Below, one piece after another: positions 36,451 to 45,906 of a stretch of DNA of 64,000 bases. The notes under the pieces were generated by a model, which saw only the letters and a program-made list of their open reading frames with translations, was not told the DNA's origin and searched no databases. The stretch covers positions 31,404 through 95,403 of the forward strand of contig JAGHJS010000088.1 in NCBI GenBank assembly GCA_017886545.1, written 5' to 3'. A program made the translations under genes and the position numbers. How positions within the stretch are numbered: the first letter of the stretch is position 1; every line of letters starts with the position of its first letter. This DNA is from Clostridia bacterium (GTDB lineage: Bacteria > Bacillota > Clostridia > Christensenellales > Borkfalkiaceae).

Positions 36451-39400
36451 TCAATCCTTTATAAACGGATAAATCTTCTCAAAGAACGCGCCTTTGACGA
36501 TCTTCTTTTTGTAAAGCAACGCGCATACGCCGTATGCGATCAGGAGCGCGCCGAGAACGCTGCCGATGACGATGCCCGCAATCGCGCCGCCCGAAAGTCC
36601 TTCGGGGTTTTCCGCTTTGTCGATGGCATCCAATGCGTTGTCGATACTCGCAATCTTGCTTTCGATTGCGGCTTTTTCGGCAGAGGTCAGGTTGCCGTCA
36701 TACTGTTCCAGAGCGTTTTGCAGATCTTCCTTAGCCGCAACAAGGTTTTCCTTGTCGTCGGGCGTTACGTTGTCGGAAGTGATCTGATCGACCTTTACGA
36801 TATTTTCGGTTTTGCAGGCTGCTGCCGCTTCTTCGATCTTTTGCAGAAGCTCATCGCACTTGTCCGCAATCTCTTTCAAAGCCGCTTTTTCCGTTTCCGT
36901 GGCGTTCGCGGCGTCAACGGTTTCTACGACTTCTTTTACCTCTTCGACGGTATTCTTGTTGTCCGAAGTCACGTTGCCCGTAGTCAGATCGGCAATAGAT
37001 TCTCCGAGATTTTCAACGGTTTTCATCGTTACGGTGTATTCGGTCACGTTGCCCGCTATGTCGGTGGCAACGATCGTATAGGTCGTGCCTTCGTTGACCG
37101 CAAGCGTAAAGGTTTCTTCGGTCATTTCCGTACCGTTTACAGTTACGGAAACGAGGTTGTCGTCCGTGACCGTCACGCTCTGCGACAGACAGTAAGTGCC
37201 GCCGTTTTGGATGCCGCTTATTGCGGGAGCCGTCAGGTCGAAGGTTGCGCCCTTCGCACCGAAACAAATGACGTTTCCTGCCGTATCGGTGATCCTGACG
37301 TAGCAGACGAACTTCTCTCCGTCAGTGGCTGTGATGCTGAAATTGCTTTCCGTAGTCGTCCATGCGGTAATAGCGGCAACTTCTTCCTCGGTAAGCACCT
37401 TGTCGCTCTTGAAATATTCGATTTTTGCAGCGCCGCTTTCTTCGTCCGTGGCGACGATCTCCACGTCAAGGTTCTTGTTGAAGAACAGCCCGAAATCTAT
37501 TTCGTCGAACGCCTCTTTGACAGAGTTTCCGGCAAACTTGACGTCGCCGTCGGGCGCGGTTTTGTCGATCTTTACCGCACCGACCGTGATCGCGTCGGTC
37601 ATCTGTCCATCCGCATTTTTCAGGTAGATAACAACGCCGTCTGTATAATCGTTATAGATCAGCCGTGCCTCATAAGTCCCGTTCAGAGAAGTGGCGACGG
37701 TATATCCTTCGGCAGGCGTCAGCGTGACTTCGCTCCTGTACCAGCCTTTTGTTCCCTCCGTACCGTTGAGCGAATATGCCTCCTGCGGAACGGTGAGATA
37801 GGTGATGGAGAAATCCCTCGTCGCCGAGGCCTCCTCATAATCCGCGTCCGCCGCGACCGTAACGCGCACGGTATATTCGCCTACGGTATTCGGTGCCGTC
37901 GTCGTATAGGTGCTGTCGTCTGCGTCTTTTTCTTTGTACTCGATGACAGCCGCTCCCGTGCTCAGCGAATCGAACGTGGGGGCAGACACCGCCGTATCGT
38001 CGTAAATTCTGCTGATGTCGCTGATGTCGGTGACGGCGCCGCTTACCCTCTGTTTCACCAAAACGGTGATCTGCTCCTCTGCGATATTGTAGTTATTCGT
38101 GTCCGACGGAGTAAAGATTATCGCATAGGTTTGCTCGCCTTCCGTATCGGGTATAATACTGCCGTCTTGCCACGTCCAGCCATCCGGCAGCTGCACGGCA
38201 GAGAGGGAATCGCCCAACGGCACCGTGATATTCGTCGGGACCGTGTAGGACGGGTCTGCTTTCGCAATGGCAACGTCAAAGGTGCACTCCCAGTACTCTT
38301 TGTAACTACTCCTTAGGTACAGGGCGCCTAACTTGACGGTGTAAGTACCTGCATCGGCAGGCAAGCCGAGAACATAGGCGCTGTCGTCCGCTCCCTGAGC
38401 TTTATACCAATAATAAAAAGGCATATCATCATAAGAATATTTCAAAGAAAGCGTGAAATCGGTATCCTTTTCGATGGGCTGACCGTCGTAAACCAACGAA
38501 CCGTTTTGCTGGCCTGACATATATTCGAAATGCACAGGATAGACCGCCCAAGGATATGCCGCGTCATAGTTGTTATCGCCGCTGTTCTCATCGATCTGAA
38601 CCACTCTGGCGGTGTCCGCAATCGTGAACTGCTGCGCGGGGTCGGTGCTGTAATAGCCGCCGGCAATGATGATCTCGCCGCCGTCCTGAAGCTCAAAGTA
38701 CGGTCCGATCTGATCGGTTTCCCACTTCCCGCCTGCGAGAGTGCAAGAGGACGTATTCAGGACGATGCTGTTCTGTTGGACAGAGGACAGCGTATTGGCG
38801 TTAAACGTAATTTTACTGTTCAGGGCATAGACGTTGTTAAAAGCAGCCGTTCCGCCGTTTCTGTATTCTGTATTCGAATTGACAGTCGCATTGACAGTCG
38901 CATTTCCGCTAAACGTAACGGTACACGGATTCGCGGCAGTTCCGTTCAGATAGATGCCGCCGCCCTGTCCGTAAGCCTTATTCCCGGTGATGACGGTAGC
39001 ACTTTGGAGTGTCAAACTGCATCCTGAGCCGCAGTAGATTCCGCCGCCGTTGCCGGGATTACTGCCGGTAGCCGTTGAATTGTTGACAATACTTCCGTTA
39101 AGTTCCAGAGATGCGTTGCTGATCAAACACACGCCGCCGCCGTTTTCATTAGCAATGTTCGAATCGATGGTGCCGGCTATAAATACCGATTGACTGTCTG
39201 CAACATACACGCCGCCGCCGTTGTGGGTTGCGGTGTTCTTTTGTATGATGCTCTGCGCATAAATTGAGCAGGTGCCGCCCTTTACATATACACCACCGCC
39301 GTCGCCGCCTTCTGCCTTGTTACCCTGTACGGTGCCGTAAATATCACATTTACCGCTTGCCACATACACGCCGCCGCCGCAAAGGGTTGCCGAATTGTTT

Positions 39401-40545
39401 TTGACAGTACCTGTGCTCGAGATATTACAGGTGCCGCCCAACACATACACGCCACCGCCATGGCAGTAGCTATCTGTGTAGTTATCGGTAATTGTGCCGC
39501 GTATATTGCAAGTGCCGTTTCTCATATACACACCGCCGCCATTATAGGAGCTTTTATTTCCGCTGATGACCGCGTCCTTCTCGATATTGCAGATGCCGTC
39601 CACAACGTACACGGCGCCGTATGTGACGTTATTCTTGGTAATATTGTTCCCGCTGATCGTACAGGTACCGCCGTTGACGCATACGGCGCCGCCGTAATCC
39701 ACTCGGTTACCGGTGATCTGTGCGGTGCCGCCGATGGTACAGGTCCCGCCGGTGTTCACCACTACCGCGCCCTGCGGAGTTCCGGGATCATTAGTATAAT
39801 ATTGCGAGGTCGATATCTTACCGCCCGTGATATTGCAGGTGCCGCCGCTTACGTTGATAGGACTTGAAAAGGTGCCGCCGGTAATGTTGCAGGTGCCGCC
39901 GCTTACGTTGATGGGCCCTGAGAAGGTGCCGCCCGTGATCGTACAGGTGCCGCCGTTTACGTTGATAGCCCCATAAAAAGTACCGCCGCTGATATTCAAA
40001 CTCGTTCCGGTACTCACATTTATATTATTATTCAAAGTGACTCCACTGGAAATAAATAAACTACCAAAATTTATTTCAGTACTACTGCTGATATTGGTAC
40101 CCTCGTTGAAATAAATCGCATTGGTAGCTGATATTTTTCCGCCGTTGACACGGACGCCGTTCAGGTTTATGTTTCCATTAGAAGATCTTATAGTTAGATT
40201 CTGAATAGATCCGCTGCCGGTACAGTCGCAGAACGTCGCATCATGGCTAAGTGCAATATAATTACCATTTCCAATGATTGTGTGTCCGTTCAGGCACAGA
40301 ACGATAACGTCCTTGAAACCCAAGTAGCCATCGAAGCTAAAATCTGAGCCGAGCACATAGTTTCCTCCATCTAGATTTCGGTTAAATAACAAAACGGACA
40401 ACGTCTCATAGCCGCTGTGGTCGGTATGCTCTCCGGCAGCATACGCCACGGAGGTCGTCGCGCCTGCGATCAGACACGCAAACATCAGCGCGAATAACAA
40501 TACGATTAAAAATCTCCTCTTCACGAATAATAATTTCGTTTTCAT
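36451..40545 (-). CDS. Large surface adhesin: parallel beta-helix repeats, Ig-like modules, helical stalk and C-terminal TM anchor
   Basis: Signal peptide; three 18-aa GGTF(S/Y)x(P/A)INV(S/N)GGTC(N/T)IT repeats plus GGGVYV rungs; C-terminal GGAIAGIVIGSVLGALLIAYGVCALLYKKK. Confidence 0.85.
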   Translation of the reverse strand: MKTKLLFVKRRFLIVLLFALMFACLIAGATTSVAYAAGEHTDHSGYETLSVLLFNRNLDGGNYVLGSDFSFDGYLGFKDVIVLCLNGHTIIGNGNYIALSHDATFCDCTGSGSIQNLTIRSSNGNINLNGVRVNGGKISATNAIYFNEGTNISSSTEINFGSLFISSGVTLNNNINVSTGTSLNISGGTFYGAINVNGGTCTITGGTFSGPINVSGGTCNITGGTFSSPINVSGGTCNITGGKISTSQYYTNDPGTPQGAVVVNTGGTCTIGGTAQITGNRVDYGGAVCVNGGTCTISGNNITKNNVTYGAVYVVDGICNIEKDAVISGNKSSYNGGGVYMRNGTCNIRGTITDNYTDSYCHGGGVYVLGGTCNISSTGTVKNNSATLCGGGVYVASGKCDIYGTVQGNKAEGGDGGGVYVKGGTCSIYAQSIIQKNTATHNGGGVYVADSQSVFIAGTIDSNIANENGGGVCLISNASLELNGSIVNNSTATGSNPGNGGGIYCGSGCSLTLQSATVITGNKAYGQGGGIYLNGTAANPCTVTFSGNATVNATVNSNTEYRNGGTAAFNNVYALNSKITFNANTLSSVQQNSIVLNTSSCTLAGGKWETDQIGPYFELQDGGEIIIAGGYYSTDPAQQFTIADTARVVQIDENSGDNNYDAAYPWAVYPVHFEYMSGQQNGSLVYDGQPIEKDTDFTLSLKYSYDDMPFYYWYKAQGADDSAYVLGLPADAGTYTVKLGALYLRSSYKEYWECTFDVAIAKADPSYTVPTNITVPLGDSLSAVQLPDGWTWQDGSIIPDTEGEQTYAIIFTPSDTNNYNIAEEQITVLVKQRVSGAVTDISDISRIYDDTAVSAPTFDSLSTGAAVIEYKEKDADDSTYTTTAPNTVGEYTVRVTVAADADYEEASATRDFSITYLTVPQEAYSLNGTEGTKGWYRSEVTLTPAEGYTVATSLNGTYEARLIYNDYTDGVVIYLKNADGQMTDAITVGAVKIDKTAPDGDVKFAGNSVKEAFDEIDFGLFFNKNLDVEIVATDEESGAAKIEYFKSDKVLTEEEVAAITAWTTTESNFSITATDGEKFVCYVRITDTAGNVICFGAKGATFDLTAPAISGIQNGGTYCLSQSVTVTDDNLVSVTVNGTEMTEETFTLAVNEGTTYTIVATDIAGNVTEYTVTMKTVENLGESIADLTTGNVTSDNKNTVEEVKEVVETVDAANATETEKAALKEIADKCDELLQKIEEAAAACKTENIVKVDQITSDNVTPDDKENLVAAKEDLQNALEQYDGNLTSAEKAAIESKIASIDNALDAIDKAENPEGLSGGAIAGIVIGSVLGALLIAYGVCALLYKKKIVKGAFFEKIYPFIKD

Positions 40546-40638
40546 CGGCTTCCTCCTTTCTTGCGCCTGCGTCAGTCAATACCTTACGACAAAGCGCGTT
40601 CGCACCGCATTACTTTTATTAAATCCCTATAAAACAAA

Positions 40639-40683
40639 TTTTCTCTTCCGATTCGGAAGAGAAAAGGGCGCGCCCTTTTCTCT
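40639..40683 (-). promoter_or_regulatory. Attenuator-like leader: two mutually exclusive hairpins upstream of adhesin gene
   Basis: TTTTCTCTTCCGA-T-TCGGAAGAGAAAA (40639-40665) and AGAGAAAAGGGCG-CGCCCTTTTCTCT (40658-40683) share AGAGAAAA. Confidence 0.6.
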
Positions 40684-40743
40684 ATTCACTTAACAGCTGT
40701 ACCGCTTTGTTAACAGGCAGGGGCATCGACTACTCGTATATAG

Positions 40744-40772
40744 ATTATATCATAAATAAAGTATCCTGTCAA
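40744..40772 (-). promoter_or_regulatory. Consensus sigA promoter of adhesin gene
   Basis: Minus strand TTGACA-17-TATAAT. Confidence 0.8.
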
Positions 40773-40941
40773 GATTCCCAACTTTTGGGGGATTTACGGC
40801 GCGTGAATGCAATAATTTCCGCATTTTATCACGCAAAACGGCGAAAAAGGGATATCCGTTTACTCCGCATTACGTCTGCATTTTCCGTCTGTCAAATAAA
40901 AAAATACCGCTCACGTAAAATACGGAGCGGCAACCTTCGGA

Positions 40942-41994
40942 ATGTATGCACAGAATTATACGGCAGCTCACATAGCCGAGGAAATGCGCAAGCGAGGAAT
41001 TCGCACAAAGAGGGGAAAATATCTTACCGAAAAAGCAATCTATAAAATGCTCCAAAACACAAAATACAATGGCAAGATAAAACACGGTGATACCGTTTAT
41101 GACAATATCTATCCGAAAATCGTTGATGACGTTGTATGGCAGAAAGTACAAGACATTCACGACGGGAACAAACACGCTCCCGGCAGGAAGAAAGAAATCT
41201 TTGATTTTATCCTTTCCGGAAAACTTGTCTGCGGAGATTGCAAGCGTCTGATGGTCGGAATAAGCGGAACAAGCAAAACCGGTGCAAAGCATTATTACTA
41301 TACTTGCCTGACGCATTCAAGGTACAAAAAACCGTGTACGTTGAAAACCGCTTGCAAGAAAGAACTCGAAGATATCGTCATCAATACGACGTGGCAACTT
41401 CTTTCGGACAGCGGCTCGTTGACAACCTTAGCAGAGGTGTTATGCAAACGCATAAACGAGAAGTCAAGAAACAACGCCAATATCAAATCGCTTGAAACAA
41501 AACGAACAGCCGCTCTGAAAGCGTCGCGCAACTTGATTGCCGCCATAGAACAAGGCATCATCACCGAACAAACCAAAGAGCGCCTGAAAGAACTCGAAAC
41601 CCAGATATCCCAGCTTGACTTCGACATAGAACAGGAAAAGCAATGCACCTTCGCAGAACTAACTCCCGCAAAAGTCATTCAATTCCTGAACAAGGCGATA
41701 TGCGGCGACGTACAGGATATAGGTGTAAGGAAAGCTCTCGTGAAATATCTTATCCGCGACATTATTCTGTACAATGATAAAATCATCATCAACTACTACT
41801 TCTCCGATCCGCTCAAAAAACACAACCACTCAATCGAATCGGTAAAGGAAACAGAAAAGCAGTCCAAAGAGGCTGCTCCTTTATCTGACTTTCAAAGTTC
41901 GTACAAAGGCGATAACTCGCCGCCACAGAAAAAGGCAAAGCAGGAACGCTTTGCCTTTTTTCCTGACGCTTCAGGCGAGGGATCGCCGAAATAA
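40942..41994 (+). pseudogene. Large serine recombinase C-terminal remnant (recombinase plus zinc-ribbon domains, no resolvase catalytic domain)
   Basis: FGMYAQNYTAAHIAEEMRKRGIRTKRGKYLTEKAIYKMLQNTKYNGKI..., CGDCKRLMVGISGTSKTGAKHYYYTCLTHSRYKKPC. Confidence 0.85.
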
Positions 41995-42100
41995 CGTGAC
42001 GCGATCGGCAGAATGCTCCTCTTCTTTTCCTTGCTCTCCGTGCATCGATCGCTATTCCGTCGCGGCTTTCGCCGCTCCTTACAAATCCCTCACCTTCCGC

Positions 42101-42421
42101 AGGCAGCTCGTTCCAATGCGCGTAAAGCGTAAGATCTTCCGTCACTCTGTCCGTGTCGAAATCCCACCTTTCGCCGCCTTCCGCCTCGTCGAACCAACCG
42201 ACAAAGGAATACTCCGCGCGCACGGGATTTGCGGGACGGCGGACGGGATTGCCCGCAAGTACGCTCCGGCTCTCCACCTCGCTGCCGCCCTGCGCGTCTT
42301 ACGTCACGGTATAATAGACGGAAGACGCCGCGCCTTCATTCTCCGCGGGCGAACAGGCGGCAACCGCCGCAAGCAGCGCAAGCCCCGCAACAAGGGCAAA
42401 CATCCGTAAAAGTTTCCGCAC
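42101..42421 (-). pseudogene. Lipoprotein with Listeria-Bacteroides (Flg_new) repeat, disrupted by TAA
   Basis: GTG start with SD GGAGG; VAACSPAENEGAASSVYYTVT*DAQGGSEVESRSVLAGNPVRRPANPVRAEYSFVGWFDEAEGG..LTLYAHW in one frame. Confidence 0.75.
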
Positions 42422-42471
42422 CGTTCTTCCTCCGAAATACTTGATCTGCAAACACGTCCTGCAAAAACGCG

Positions 42472-43623
42472 TCAAACAGCAATGCTTTCCAGCCAGCTGC
42501 GCACGTCCGCCTCCGTCGCGCCCGAACGGAACCGCTGCCCTTCCTGCCAGTTGCCCGTGCCCGCCATTTGCGCGAGCAGCGTTCCGCTCTGCCCGAGACC
42601 CGAGCTTGCGGAGGTGCAGAACGGGATCACCGTTTTGCCCGTAAAGTCGTTCGCCTTTACAAATGTATTGACGGGCCACGCCGCTTCGTACCACCAGATG
42701 GGATAGCCGAGGAACACCGTGTCGTACGTCGCCCAGCCGTCGACGGTCGTCTGCGTGAGTTCGACGTCCTCCAGCGTTCCCGCCTGCTTCGCTTCGTATT
42801 CCTGCACGACGCGGCTGTTCGCGTCGTTGTAATTGAGATCGTCGGTCGTATACGGGTCGGCGGGAGTCAGTTCGAACAGCTCGCCTCCCGTTGCGGCGGC
42901 AATATAGCCCGCCACCCGCTCGGTGTGCCCCTGTGCGGAGAAGTAGACGACGAGGACGCTGCTCTCCGAAGGCGTTCCGGGATCCTGCGCAGCGTCCGTC
43001 AGCCCGTTCTCCGTCAGATACGCGTCGATCGCCTGCGTATTGCCCTCGTCGCAGTACAGCCCGTCGTGCACGGTCGCGCCCGCCGCGCTTCCGCGCACAA
43101 AGCTCATCGAGTTATCGTAATACTCTTGGTTGCTGTTCGAAGCGCCCTGGAAAAACGGGTAGATGTTGTCCTCAGCCGTCCAGGAGTAGTGTTCGAGGAA
43201 GGTGCCGATGACCATGGGCGCAGTGTGCCACCAGATAGGGAAGCCGACGAGAACGGTATCGTACCTCTCCATGTCGATGAGGTCATACGTCGCCTGCGCC
43301 ACGGCGGGGCGGGCGTTCTGCTCCGCCTCCTCCTGCGCCCTGCCGTACGCCACATCACTGTAATTGCTCGAATACGGCACTTCCGGAACGATCTCCACGA
43401 CGTACGCGCCCGTCTGCGCGGCGATGTACTCCGCCATCTCCTGCGTGTTGCCTGACCATGAAAAATAGACGAGCAGCGTATCGCTCGTAGGGTCGCCCGC
43501 CGTGTACGGCGTATCCGATCCGCCCGTACCGCCTGTGCCGCCCGTATTTTCGCAGGCGGAAAACGCGAACACGGCGCATACGCTCAGCAGCGCGCAGAGC
43601 GCCGCCGTCAGTAATTTTTTCAT
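42472..43623 (-). CDS. Lipoprotein with two tandem flavodoxin-like domains
   Basis: Lipobox FSAC; LLVYFSWSGNTQEMAEYI and VLVVYFSAQGHTERVAGYI; two P(I)WW motifs. Confidence 0.85.
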   Translation of the reverse strand: MKKLLTAALCALLSVCAVFAFSACENTGGTGGTGGSDTPYTAGDPTSDTLLVYFSWSGNTQEMAEYIAAQTGAYVVEIVPEVPYSSNYSDVAYGRAQEEAEQNARPAVAQATYDLIDMERYDTVLVGFPIWWHTAPMVIGTFLEHYSWTAEDNIYPFFQGASNSNQEYYDNSMSFVRGSAAGATVHDGLYCDEGNTQAIDAYLTENGLTDAAQDPGTPSESSVLVVYFSAQGHTERVAGYIAAATGGELFELTPADPYTTDDLNYNDANSRVVQEYEAKQAGTLEDVELTQTTVDGWATYDTVFLGYPIWWYEAAWPVNTFVKANDFTGKTVIPFCTSASSGLGQSGTLLAQMAGTGNWQEGQRFRSGATEADVRSWLESIAV

Positions 43624-43640
43624 CTTCGTTCCTCCTTTTG

Positions 43641-43720
43641 CAATGTTTTTTTGCGGACGCCGCTCACCAATTCTTTTTGGCAATGGGTTTTTGCGGATAC
43701 CGCTCACCAATTCTTTTTGG
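43641..43720. repeat. 40-nt tandem duplication containing the aldo/keto reductase 3' end
   Basis: CAATG(TT/GG)TTTTTGCGGA(CG/TA)CCGCTCACCAATTCTTTTTGG x2, 36/40 identical. Confidence 0.85.
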
Positions 43721-44591
43721 CAGGGTCGCCGCCCGTCGCCTTTTTCCGCTCCTCCACCATCTTCACGAACCACTCCACCATGTTCGGGTCGGTATGCGAG
43801 AAGAAGGAGGACTGTTCCTTATCGAGCGCGGCAATCTCGTTCATGTCATCGGCTGAAAGGGAAAAATCGAACACGTTAAAGTTTTCTTCCATCCTTTCGA
43901 TATGCGTCGATTTGGGAATGACCACGATCCCGCGCTGCAAAAGCCAGCGCAGGATGACCTGCGCGACCGTCTTGCCGTACTTCGCGCCGATCTTTGCAAG
44001 GACGGGGTCGGTGAACAGTCCTCCCCTGCCTTCGCCGAAGGGTGCCCACGCCTCGTGCACGACGCCGTACTTTTTCATCCATTCGTGCGCCGCCTTCTGC
44101 TGGTCGTGCGGATGCGTTTCCACCTGATTGACCATCGGCTTTATGCGCGAAAAGGAACAGATGTCCACCAGCCTGTCGGGATAGAAATTGGAAACGCCGA
44201 TCGCGCGGAGCTTCCCCTCGGCGTACAGCTCTTCCAGCGCGCACCATGCGCCGTAATAATCGGCAAACGGCTGGTGCAGCAGAACAAGGTCGAGGTAGTC
44301 GAGCTGCAATTTACGCAGCGATCCCAGAACGGACTGTCTGCATTCCTCATAGCCGTAGTGCTCGATCCACACCTTTGTGGTGATGAACAGCTCCTCGCGC
44401 GGGATGCCGGACTTTTTGACGGCATTGCCCACTTCCTCTTCGTTGAAATAGGACTGCGCCGTGTCGATGTGGCGGTAGCCGACTTTCAGCGCGTCTGCGA
44501 CGCAGCGTTCGCATTCTTCCTTCGTCACCTGATACACGCCGTAGCCGAGTTGAGGCATCTTTACCCCGTTTGCAAGAGTTACGTATTCCAT
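43704..44591 (-). CDS. Aldo/keto reductase
   Basis: MPQLGYGVYQV, GYRHIDTAQSYFNEEEVG, LDLVLLHQP, AIGVSNF, IPKSTHIERMEENF. Confidence 0.93.
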   Translation of the reverse strand: MEYVTLANGVKMPQLGYGVYQVTKEECERCVADALKVGYRHIDTAQSYFNEEEVGNAVKKSGIPREELFITTKVWIEHYGYEECRQSVLGSLRKLQLDYLDLVLLHQPFADYYGAWCALEELYAEGKLRAIGVSNFYPDRLVDICSFSRIKPMVNQVETHPHDQQKAAHEWMKKYGVVHEAWAPFGEGRGGLFTDPVLAKIGAKYGKTVAQVILRWLLQRGIVVIPKSTHIERMEENFNVFDFSLSADDMNEIAALDKEQSSFFSHTDPNMVEWFVKMVEERKKATGGDPAKKNW

Positions 44592-44695
44592 AAAAGCGAT
44601 CCTCCTTTTGCTTTACGGCTGTATTATACAGCCTCTCTTTTCAAAAGGGAATCGCAAATAAGTTCATCGCATAAACGAAAAGTAAATACAAAACC

Positions 44696-44730
44696 GGGAC
44701 CCGCGCGTTTATTTGAAACGCGCGGGTCCC
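44696..44730 (-). terminator. Terminator-like hairpin between LysR and reductase genes
   Basis: GGGACCCGCGCGTTT-ATTTG-AAACGCGCGGGTCCC. Confidence 0.65.
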
Positions 44731-44765
44731 GATCGGTTCTGAAAATTCAATGTCAACCAAAAAAC

Positions 44766-45656
44766 TTATGTTGCGGCGATCGAACTTAGAAGATCGACAA
44801 ATTTTTTGACGAGCTTTGCAGGCGTCGGCGAATAGAACACTCCGAAGGGAATGGAATCTTCCCAATCGGCAGGAATGAGCTTTAAAAGCGGATGCACGTC
44901 CTCCCAGCCCTCCACGGTGATGATGGGCATGTTTTCCGTGACGGCACGGTTATAGGCAGACATATTGAACATTTCAAAATTTTCCGTCCTAACGCCTTTC
45001 GCCTCCAACTTGTCGCGCAGCCGGTCGATATAGGTATTCCAGCCGCGGCGGATGAACAAGACCTTTCGGTTTTTCAGCTTTTCAAGCGTGATAAACGATT
45101 CGGCGCTCAGCGCATGCGACACGGGTACGGCGAGCAATATCCTTTTATCGTACATGTGCGCGGCAAGACAGCGGCGCTCCTTCAGGAAACGATCGTCGTA
45201 CAGTCCTCCGACGACATCGATATGCTGCCCCAGATTGCGCAGGATCTCTACCGAGTTCACGGGATTGTTTTCAAACGGAATGAGCTCTATTTTCAGCGTC
45301 GGCATGCGGCTTTGGATCTGCGACCATACGTCCAGAATAAACTTTGCCGGCGTCATGACCGACGTGCCGATGCGGATGGACCTGCGGTTTTCTCCCTCAT
45401 AGATCTCCCGCGCCTTTTGCCCGGCGCGCGCAAGATACTCGAGGATATAACGCGCGTCCTGCAAAAAACTTTCGCCCGCTTTCGTTATGCGCAGCCCGTG
45501 ATTGGTACGGTCAAATAATACAGCCTCAAGCTGTTTTTCAAGCGCGTTGACCTGTTTCATGACCGCCGTAGGCGTTATATACAGCTCCTCCGCCGCCTTG
45601 GTGAAACTGCCGCACTCTGCAACTTTTATAAACGTCCCCAGCTTTCCGTCAAACAT
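44766..45656 (-). CDS. LysR-family transcriptional regulator
   Basis: FIKVAECGSFTKAAEELYITPTAVMKQVNALEKQLEAVLFDRTNHGLRITKAG. Confidence 0.92.
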   Translation of the reverse strand: MFDGKLGTFIKVAECGSFTKAAEELYITPTAVMKQVNALEKQLEAVLFDRTNHGLRITKAGESFLQDARYILEYLARAGQKAREIYEGENRRSIRIGTSVMTPAKFILDVWSQIQSRMPTLKIELIPFENNPVNSVEILRNLGQHIDVVGGLYDDRFLKERRCLAAHMYDKRILLAVPVSHALSAESFITLEKLKNRKVLFIRRGWNTYIDRLRDKLEAKGVRTENFEMFNMSAYNRAVTENMPIITVEGWEDVHPLLKLIPADWEDSIPFGVFYSPTPAKLVKKFVDLLSSIAAT

Positions 45657-45782
45657 CTCGCCCCCGTATTTACTTTTGGTACATATATTATAGCATGCAA
45701 AAAAAAGAATGTCCATAAAAAACGATCGGATCGATCACATTACTGAAACAGTATCGTATTGCAAACTCTTTTTTCGCCGTAA

Positions 45783-45822
45783 GCAGGAGCGGGCGATGCG
45801 CAAACGCATCGCCCGCTCCTGC
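45783..45822. terminator. Perfect 18-bp stem-loop downstream of the glycosidase operon
   Basis: GCAGGAGCGGGCGATGCG-CAAA-CGCATCGCCCGCTCCTGC. Confidence 0.7.
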
Positions 45823-45906
45823 CCGTTTTGAAACGAGTTGCGGCTTCGATTTAATTGTTCCGAAAATCCGCCGGAAAAACGCGCTCCGTCCGCCACCTTG
45901 CGTTCG

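Larger units (their letters stand above)
35543..42100. mobile_element. Putative small genomic island integrated at the tRNA-Ser 3' end
   Basis: 17-bp direct repeat AATCCCTCACCTTCCGC at 35543-35559 (inside tRNA) and 42084-42100; serine-recombinase remnant next to the distal copy. Confidence 0.65.

Noticed and set aside
36355-38316. 653-aa + strand ORF
   Set aside because: Antisense to the adhesin C-terminal region; no motifs
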